Positions 57,101 to 64,000 of a stretch of 64,000 bases of DNA are shown here, in pieces. How positions within the stretch are numbered: the stretch's first letter is position 1; each line of letters begins with the position of its first letter. The notes under the pieces are model-generated. The model did no database searches and was not told the origin of the DNA. It saw only the letters and a program-made list of their open reading frames with translations. Origin of the DNA: Oxyruncus cristatus (taxonomy: Eukaryota; Chordata; Aves; Passeriformes; Cotingidae); contig VXAY01005687.1 in assembly GCA_013399855.1 (NCBI GenBank), positions 5,196-69,195 on the forward strand. The letters run 5' to 3'. The position numbers and the translations under genes are program-made.

Positions 57101-60100
57101 CTCATCTGTTGCCTGTTTAACTCAGCCTCCTATCCTTCTCCTTCACACATCCTTTCCTCTGGGAACTTCCTATCTGGTTGCACACATCCTAAATACCAGA
57201 TCCAAAAGGGTCTGTCTTTTTACTGCAAGACATCCTTAAGGTAATTTTAGGGTGTTTTTCACAGGCAGTTTTTTCAGTCATCGTTTCTTCCTATGTATAA
57301 AAATGGCTGTAAGAAGGGGAAGGGAATGAGAACTCTTCACCAGCCTGGAAAATAAGCATCCTATAAACTGACTGGCTTACTTTTTTATCAATACCAAACC
57401 AGCTTTCTGATGTAGAATGTTCACTGCCTTGCTGTGAGGAGCATCACATGGCTCTCACATAGGCTCAGAGCTCTGCTGACATAAACCACGTGGCAGGGTC
57501 AGGGCATCTGGTCTTTTCCTGGATTCTACCACCAGTAGTCATGCTGAGCAAAAGTCTTCCACAAATGAGACTATATCCACACTGAGGAACTTATTGACCT
57601 GAATTGAATCTGTCCCTAATTATTCATAACTTTGATAAGTCAACCTTTTATTTCATTAAAAAAAAAAGGACTTAAAATCTGTTTTTAACAGATTGTGTGC
57701 GCTTTACCTCACACAAAACACACCTCAAAAGTGTGACAAAACCAAAATTCTCAGGAGTACAGAGCCAAAGAGCTGCAAAATTCTCCCAGATGCTTATTTT
57801 AGGATGGTTCCTATAAACAGACTGGCCAAAGGCTTTTAACACCTCAAACTGCTCCAAATGATGGGATATCACTGTCTGGAAAGGAAAATTGCTGCAGTCT
57901 GAAACTCTTATGTGGAGTGAATACATCTTCATTTTTACTTTTACATGGGGAGAGTACGTGCACGTCTTTATGCAGAGGCAACAGGCTACATCCATATCTG
58001 GAAAAAAAAGGAGTTTGTACATATGCTCCGTGCTTGGCACCATGCATGTAATTTGCATCTCTTCAACAACTGCTTTAAATGCAATGGGAGAGTTTATAAC
58101 AGCATTCCAAGCACAACTGTTCTGGTTTTTTATTTATTATTTAGGACTAATCCTTTATCAGACATAGTAAACAGTACAAGAAGAAATAGCAATTCTGTTA
58201 AGATGGTTTCATAGCCTGAGACACAGACATAAAAACAGCACACATTGGGATTAGAAACAGCCTAACATAATAAGCATTGATCTGGTAAATTTTAATCCTA
58301 GGTTTTCCCTGACTAATTATGCCAGTTTAAGGAAAGCATTTAGCCACTTCTCAGATGTATTTCCCTGAGTACAAAAGCGAAGCATATAAGCCATTTTTGT
58401 GTTCCTGGGATGGAGAAAGAACAAGTTTGTTCATACAGTGTCTATCAACTGAGTGTTGGTTATCAAGTTTTAAGGGAAAGTGCCCACAAATCAGCTATTT
58501 GCAGATGTGCCCAGCTGTTTCCATGCAGCCTTGCGCTTCGGATGCACAGAAACACACAGGTAGGAGTTATTACCTTTCAGAGAACAGCATCATACTGCTA
58601 CGGTGCTTCCCTGGACTGTTTGCTATAGCCAAAAAGATCCCAACTCCATAGCAGGCAGAAGGAGTTGCAGCATCTGAGGCTTTGATGCATAATACCAGGC
58701 CCTTGCAGAGGAGCCTTAAGAGCCTCCTTTAGTTCATCACCAGAACACGATGCTTTCGCACAGTGGGTACCACTTGCAGAGAGGAAATAATCTAAAATGG
58801 GCTCTTTGTGGGCCTTCCTTATGCTGATTCTCAGAAGGGTTGAGGTATCTCATTCAGGATGCACTGCTCAGACCATTTTGTACCAGGTCAACATTTACTA
58901 CCTTACTTCGAAAAATCAGTCAAGAATTTCAGTCTAGCCTTCTAAAACACAGACAGTTTTGCAGACAATAACAAAGCTGTGAGAGATTTCATGCAGAAAG
59001 GGTCCTTTCTTAGAGCTCCTACACCTGCCTCAGATTGAAGGGATGAAAACTTGCACCCCTTAGGTTACAAGGCTGTGGGTTGTTTCTTGGAAAATGTGGT
59101 GGGATATCTCTGTCTTTTATTCAGAGGAGATGGGATTCATCCTAAAGTGCAGCTATAGTCACTGCTAAACATATTTAGTAGGTGTAGACAGCCTACAGTA
59201 CCCAGTAAGTCGTGTAGCAAAGCACGTAGGATACAACATTTGGAGAAAGAAAGTGCACTCACAGACATTTCTGTCTTAGTGGTTGGGGCAATTATCAGGA
59301 AAAGTGAGAGAAGTGCTGGCTCTCAAACCCTGTCCTTACGTTTTCTGTAACAGTTACATCAGCTGACTCCACGGTGTACCGGCTACAACAGGCACTTCAG
59401 TGCATCATATCCAAGTGGTCAAGAGGCTCTCCCCTCTCAAGACAAGCAGTTACATCACAAGGTTGCAAAGTCACGTTCTCTTTGCAGTTTTTCCCTGGCT
59501 TGGTTAAGTTTGAAAAATAGACCTCTCAGAATCATTTATAGTCCTTTGGAGCAGATACTGAACCCTTTAAGCTGAGGGAAAACTGGATAAAAAATCTTCT
59601 CTGTATTGTAGAGGAAGGCAAGCCACCCTCAGACACTGTTTTCAGGTGGGAGTGTGGGGTTTTAAGGAATTACAGATCCACACCGAGAGGAATCCCTTTC
59701 CTGTGGAATATAAGGCAGGCTTGGGGATACCTGGTCCATACAGGGAGATGGAGGTGGAGCAGTGCCTCATCAGAGAGCCTGAATTTGGGTTGGGAGTGAG
59801 ATGGGTGCTAGGTGAGGCAGACTGGGGCAGTTCTGTGCACACTTGCGAGCAGAACTGAGAGAATCTGAGGAACTTAAAAGTGAAACAGTAATGCACTGCC
59901 AGTTACACAGCAGGTGGACCAGGGATTTCCAGGGCCGGTTGGTTTTGGGCTCATATTCCATCTAAGTCCTGTTTTAAATGTTTTCTTCTTTTTATTGACT
60001 CACGAAGCCTTTATGTTTCCACCCTTCCCAGCTGCTTACATACAGCTGAGGCATGAGGAGTAATCATTATGTCTTCATGGCCCAGCGATACTTGACGATT

Positions 60101-60791
60101 GCTGGTAGCTGGCACAGTTCAAATAAGCCACTAGGCTGCTCTGATTTATCCCTCATAAGTAACTGAATGCTTGGTGAATTAGACTTTTCTCTCATGTACT
60201 GTACTGCTCATATCTTGCAGTTTTCAGAATCACAGCCCACATATTTCTGTTAACTTGGAATTTTTATCACAGACTTGGTGTTTGTGATTTTGGCAGGTCA
60301 CTATTTATGCCAGACATTGTGCACCCTTCATCTTAGAGCTGTGTCCCACCCTCTACCACCCTGTCTGCATCATCTGGGGGGCTCCTCTCTGCAGACTGTT
60401 AAAATCACTCTTTTCTGTGAAAGACCGTGAAATGGGTATTTGGAAGATGAACCATCAAAACACACATTTTCTGATGACTTAATCAGAGATTTACACAGAC
60501 CCACAGCCCATGGTCAAACAGCCAAGAACCCCACTGTCACACACAGAGAGAGGGGGGCAATAACGCAGGAGAACAGAAGTTTGAAATGGAAAGGACCTGC
60601 AGGAGGAAGAAACTTCCCCTAAAGCCTGAGGTGCCTTCACGGAACAGCTTCACCCCCACTCCAGCCAGTAAGTCATCTTTGTCCAGAGCCCAGCTTAAAT
60701 GTCCCTATTCAATCACATACAGCATGGGGAAGAAACAAGATGAATTACAGATGTGGGCACATCTGCAGGGCTACAATCTCACTGGTATCAT
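51196..60791. other. unassigned non-coding stretch (intron 1 or 2 if the exon 1 candidate is real)
   Basis: About 9.6 kb. Searched by eye on the minus strand for GLRA2 exon 2 (SPSDFLDKLMGR, GYDARIRPNFK) without success. An AC/AT-rich tract lies near 53813-53865 (AAACAAACAAAC, A run). GC is higher at 52500-53340. No transposable element was confidently recognised and the short open frames show no domain. Confidence 0.6.
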
Positions 60792-62400
60792 GAAGATGTG
60801 ATGGTATGGCTCTGTGACTGGAATTTCGGAATGGAAGGATACAGACTCTTTAGGAACGACAGGGGAGATAAGGAAAGAGTGTCTTCCTCTAAGTCAATGA
60901 CCAGCTGAAGTGCATGGATCTCTGCCTGGAGCTGAATGAGGAGGTGACCAAGAGCTTATGGGTCAGGATTAAAGGGACATTAGGGATAGGTGACATTTAT
61001 AGTGAGGGTAGGTGACATTATAGTGGGGGTCTGCTACAGGTCACCCAGCCAGGAAGTTCAAGAGGATGAGGTCCATATAGACAGTTAAAGGCACCCTCAC
61101 ATTCTCAAATCCTGGTCCTCATGAGAGCCTTTAATCACCCTGACATTTGTTGGAGAGACAGTACAGCATGGCATGAGCAATCCAAGAGGTTCTTGGAATG
61201 TGTTGATGTTAACTTCCTTCTCAAAGTGACAGAGAAGCCAGTGAGGAGAGGTGCTATGCTGGACCTTATTCTTACCACCAAGAAGGGGCTGGTGAAGAAT
61301 GTGAAGTTCAAGAGCTGCCTTGGCTTCAATGATCATGGAATGGTGGAGTTCAGATCTGCAGGGCAGAGAAGAGGTTGTACAGCAAGCTCACCACTCTGGA
61401 CTTCAGAAGAGAATATTTTGGCCTCTTCAGGGACCTGCTTGGTAGAGTGTCATGGGATAGAGCCCTATATGGGAAGAAGGGCCCAAGAAAGCTGGTTTAA
61501 CATGGACAGTTGGTGACATGGACAGTGGGACTGAGTGCACCCTCAGCAAGTTCTCTCATGACACCCAGATGTGTGGTGTGGCTGAAATGCTGGACGGAAG
61601 GGATCCCAGGCATGACAGGTGGGCCCATGCAAACCTCATGAAGTTCAATAAGGCCAAGTGCAAGATCCTGCATGTGGGTTGGGGAAATTCCAAGCACAAG
61701 TACAGCCTGGGCAGAGAATGAATTAAAAACAACCCTGAGGAGAAAGACTTGGACATGACCCAGCAGTGTGCACTTGCAGCCCAGAAAGTCAACCCTGTCC
61801 TGGGCTGCATCAAAAGCAGTATGGACAACAGATCAAGGGAGGGGACTATCCCCTCTACTCTACTCTCATGTGACCCCACATGGAGTATTGCATCCACCTT
61901 TGGCATTCTCAGCACAGGAAAGACATGGGTTTGTTGAAATGGGTTTAGAGGAGGCCAGAAAAAATGATCAGAGGTCTGGAGCACCTCTTCTATGAAGACA
62001 GGCTGAGAGAGTTGGGGTTGTTCATCCTGGAGAAGAGAAGGCTCTGGGAAGACCTTAGAGCAGCCTTCCAGTACCTAAAGTCAGCCTACAAGAAAGCTGG
62101 AGATGGACATTTTACAAGGGCATGTAGTGACAGAACAACAGGTAATGTATTTAGAGTAGGTTCAGATTAATATTAGGAAGAAATTCTTTACTGTGAGGGT
62201 GATGAAGCACTGGAACAGGTTGACCAGAGAAGCCGTAGGTGACCCATCCTCGAGTATGTTCAAGGCCAGGTTTGGTGGGGCTCTGAGTAATTTGGTCTCG
62301 TGGAAGGTATCCCTACCCACAGCAGGGGGGTTGGAACTAGATGATCTTCACGATTCCTTCCAACCGAGACCATTGTATAATTCTATTATTCTATATTCAT
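60792..62400 (+). mobile_element. CR1 LINE with endonuclease remnant, RT deleted
   Basis: A plus-strand CR1 of about 1.6 kb. At 61121-61370 the endonuclease C-terminal half is readable: FNHPDICWRDSTAWHEQS, RRGAMLDLILTTKKGLV and NDHGMVEF. The usual GDFN of this family reads RAFN and the SDH reads NDH, so the catalytic Asp of the first motif is lost. Near 61500 the sequence jumps from the region after the endonuclease to the end of the reverse transcriptase (GTECTLSKFSHDTQMCGV, where the FADD box reads FSHD). It then runs through the 3' UTR to ATTCTATTATTCTATATTC, a typical CR1 tail. It is 5'-truncated and inactive. Confidence 0.92.
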
Positions 62401-63783
62401 ATTTTCAGAGGGAAAAAAAAAAAGAAGATAATAAATCTAATAATTTTGCATATTTCTGTTTTATGAATATTTCTAGTAACTATATTGCTGTATCAAATAG
62501 ATTTGCAGATTATAAATGATTATACTTGTAGTAAATTTATTGTACATGGTTTTATATATTCTAAACATAAACTGCATACTCTCTAAGACAGCCAAAACAC
62601 AACAAGATGTTTAATGAGTGACCCAAGGGCTTTGGCTTCCACTGTATACAAAATTTAAATCTGAACATGACACTGGATGTGATAAAAATATTACAGTTAA
62701 ATTAGAACATGATCAAAACAATACCATCTCCTTCTTTGATATCAAAGGTCTTTGGCTCTGCTTTGACATTTGTTTTTCATAAATCCCCTTGGCATTTTAT
62801 GTAGCAGCAGACCAATATTCCATGACAGCGACCAAATCCATTGATATGTCTTAATTAAATAATTGGTTCTGAATAAAGGCAACACACCAATACAATAAGC
62901 ATCACTGTGGCCAATCTTATAAACATTGATCCTCAGCTTGGATCAATGATCCAAGCATCATTGGTTAGTTTGTGCTTTACACTGCTGCATGCTTGCAGCC
63001 TTTCTGACTTGCTTTGGAAGCAGCTGGCTGGATGCAGAAAGCTCAGACAGAGATCCAGGGAATGAGCAAACAGTTACGCAGCACAGATAATCAGGGGGGT
63101 GCCTTGGGCTTGCTGTCTGTCCCCATTCGTCTAGTAGCCTAGATATGACCTAACAAGCCATGCAACTCACCCAGCCTGTTCGTGTTCTAGGAAAGAAACC
63201 AGAAATTAAAGAAAGGGAGGAACATAGGCAAGGTCCATAGCCCCCTTCCCCCCCGCCCCCAGCAGTTTTAAAAGAAACACAATGAAAAGGATCCTTGCAT
63301 AATTGTGATAAAAAAATTTCTGCCTCAAAATATTTATGGTAGGGGCTGAACATGATTTCCTCAGCCTCATTTTTGTCGCTGGAGAGAAAAAAACCAAAAC
63401 CAAATAAACCCAGTGTCCAGAGGGTAAGAATCCTTATACAGCATCTCACTGTGCATGAGATGTGCGTACACAGCTTTATCTGACAACAGTGTAAAGTTTT
63501 ATGTGTGTTTCAAGACAGAAAATAAACCAGAAGCTTACCTTCCTAATAATGGATGCTTGGACATCTCAAGCAACCTATATTTCGGCAGTGCAATGGTCTG
63601 GCCACATCTAACCTCCCATCTCTTACAATGAATCTTCAGCCCAAGCCCTATAACTTCAATGCACCAATAATGTTCACTTTCTTATTACATGCTGTTGTGC
63701 CTGAACAGGATTTGAGTCTCCATTGCACTTGGCCCTTTGAGCCTTAGAACTGTTTGAAAAGTAACCCAGAACAAGATACTCAC
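62401..63783. other. non-coding stretch left of the exon 1 candidate
   Basis: AT-rich sequence with a C-run (CCCCCTTCCCCCCCGCCCCC type) near 63241-63260. The open frame at 63150-63449 on the minus strand has no recognisable domain. I see no exon. Confidence 0.6.
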
Positions 63784-63901
63784 CACATCTGACTTCATGG
63801 CCAGTAGTTGTTACCACCTGAAGTGTAGCTTTGGGAAGGTGGTTAACCACTAGAGAACAAATCACTGCAGTCCCACAGACTATCTTGGTTATGCTTTTCA
63901 T
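63784..63901 (-). CDS. candidate signal-peptide first exon, possibly GLRA2 exon 1
   Basis: An ATG with A at -3 opens 39 codons plus one base, followed by the strong donor G|GTGAGTATC. The peptide starts MKSITKIVCGTAVICSLVV: a basic start and a hydrophobic core, like a cleavable signal peptide. It continues NHLPKATLQVV, TTTGHEVRC. The orientation and position, upstream of exon 3 on the same strand, suit exon 1 of GLRA2. The Asn-His at residues 20-21 falls at the same distance from Met as an Asn-His I recall in the mammalian GLRA2 leader, but overall similarity is weak and such leaders diverge quickly. It ends in phase 1. No exon 2 was found between here and exon 3A, so the link to GLRA2 is unproven. 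It could be a chance open frame with a fortuitous donor. Confidence 0.38.
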
Positions 63902-64000
63902 CTTTTATATGTCTAGATTAAGGTCAACTTTTGCAGATAGATCCTCTTATCACGTGCATAGAAGCTGTTTTTATTTATTAAGCTTGATGTTATTAGTTTC
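63902..64000. other. sequence upstream of the exon 1 candidate
   Basis: Minus-strand upstream sequence with CATATAAAAG directly before the ATG. That is too close to the start codon to act as its TATA box. No CpG-rich promoter is visible in the 99 bases available. Confidence 0.4.

Noticed and set aside
59375..59425. Minus-strand LGYDA near 59400, resembling GYDAR of GLRA2 exon 2
   Set aside because: Neither the preceding SPSDFLDKLMGRTS nor the following RIRPNFK is present and a stop follows soon after. Chance match.
61556..61984. 142-codon minus-strand open frame
   Set aside because: It is the antisense of the CR1 ORF2 and 3' region at 60792-62400.

Overview
The window is avian-type nuclear DNA: AT-rich introns with several CR1 LINE fragments in both orientations (3' tails of the ATTCTATG type) and one solo LTR of a kind I associate with bird ERVL elements. 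A bird is the best reading; species cannot be fixed from the sequence. No bacterial-style gene, operon, CRISPR array, tRNA or rRNA was seen, and I found no convincing undescribed biological system.

One gene can be recognised: the middle of GLRA2, the glycine receptor alpha-2 subunit, on the minus strand, so the gene reads from right to left. Supported exons in transcript order are the alternative pair 3A and 3B (45135-45202 and 44971-45038, with a second copy at 47179-47246 and 47015-47082), exon 4 (38053-38276), exon 5 (24688-24770), exon 6 (22545-22682) and exon 7 (20061-20275). Their lengths (68, 68, 224, 83, 138 and 215 bp), phases and GT/AG borders are mutually consistent. One exon 3 plus exons 4-7 gives 728 bp, about 242 residues, from the first extracellular beta strands through the Cys loop and the agonist-binding loops to transmembrane helices 1 and 2. 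Exons 8 and 9 (TM3, the intracellular loop, TM4) were not found and should lie left of position 1. Exon 2 was not found. A possible signal-peptide exon 1 lies at 63784-63901.

The most notable structure is a near-perfect direct duplication of about 2.04 kb (44748-46790 and 46792-48836) separated by a single N. It doubles the exon 3A/3B pair and part of a CR1 element. The layout fits two contigs whose overlapping ends were joined without being merged, so the four exon-3 copies should be read as two. I counted five substitutions and one 2-bp indel between the copies, none in an exon.

Region by region: 1-20060 is intron 7 with an LTR (1746-2349) and a CR1 (6861-7405); 20061-24770 holds exons 7, 6 and 5 with a CR1 in intron 5; 24771-38052 is intron 4; 38053-45202 holds exons 4, 3B and 3A; 45203-51200 is the duplicated block followed by CR1 elements, one nested in another; 51200-60790 is unassigned; 60792-62400 is a CR1 fragment with endonuclease and 3' parts; 62401-64000 contains the exon 1 candidate.
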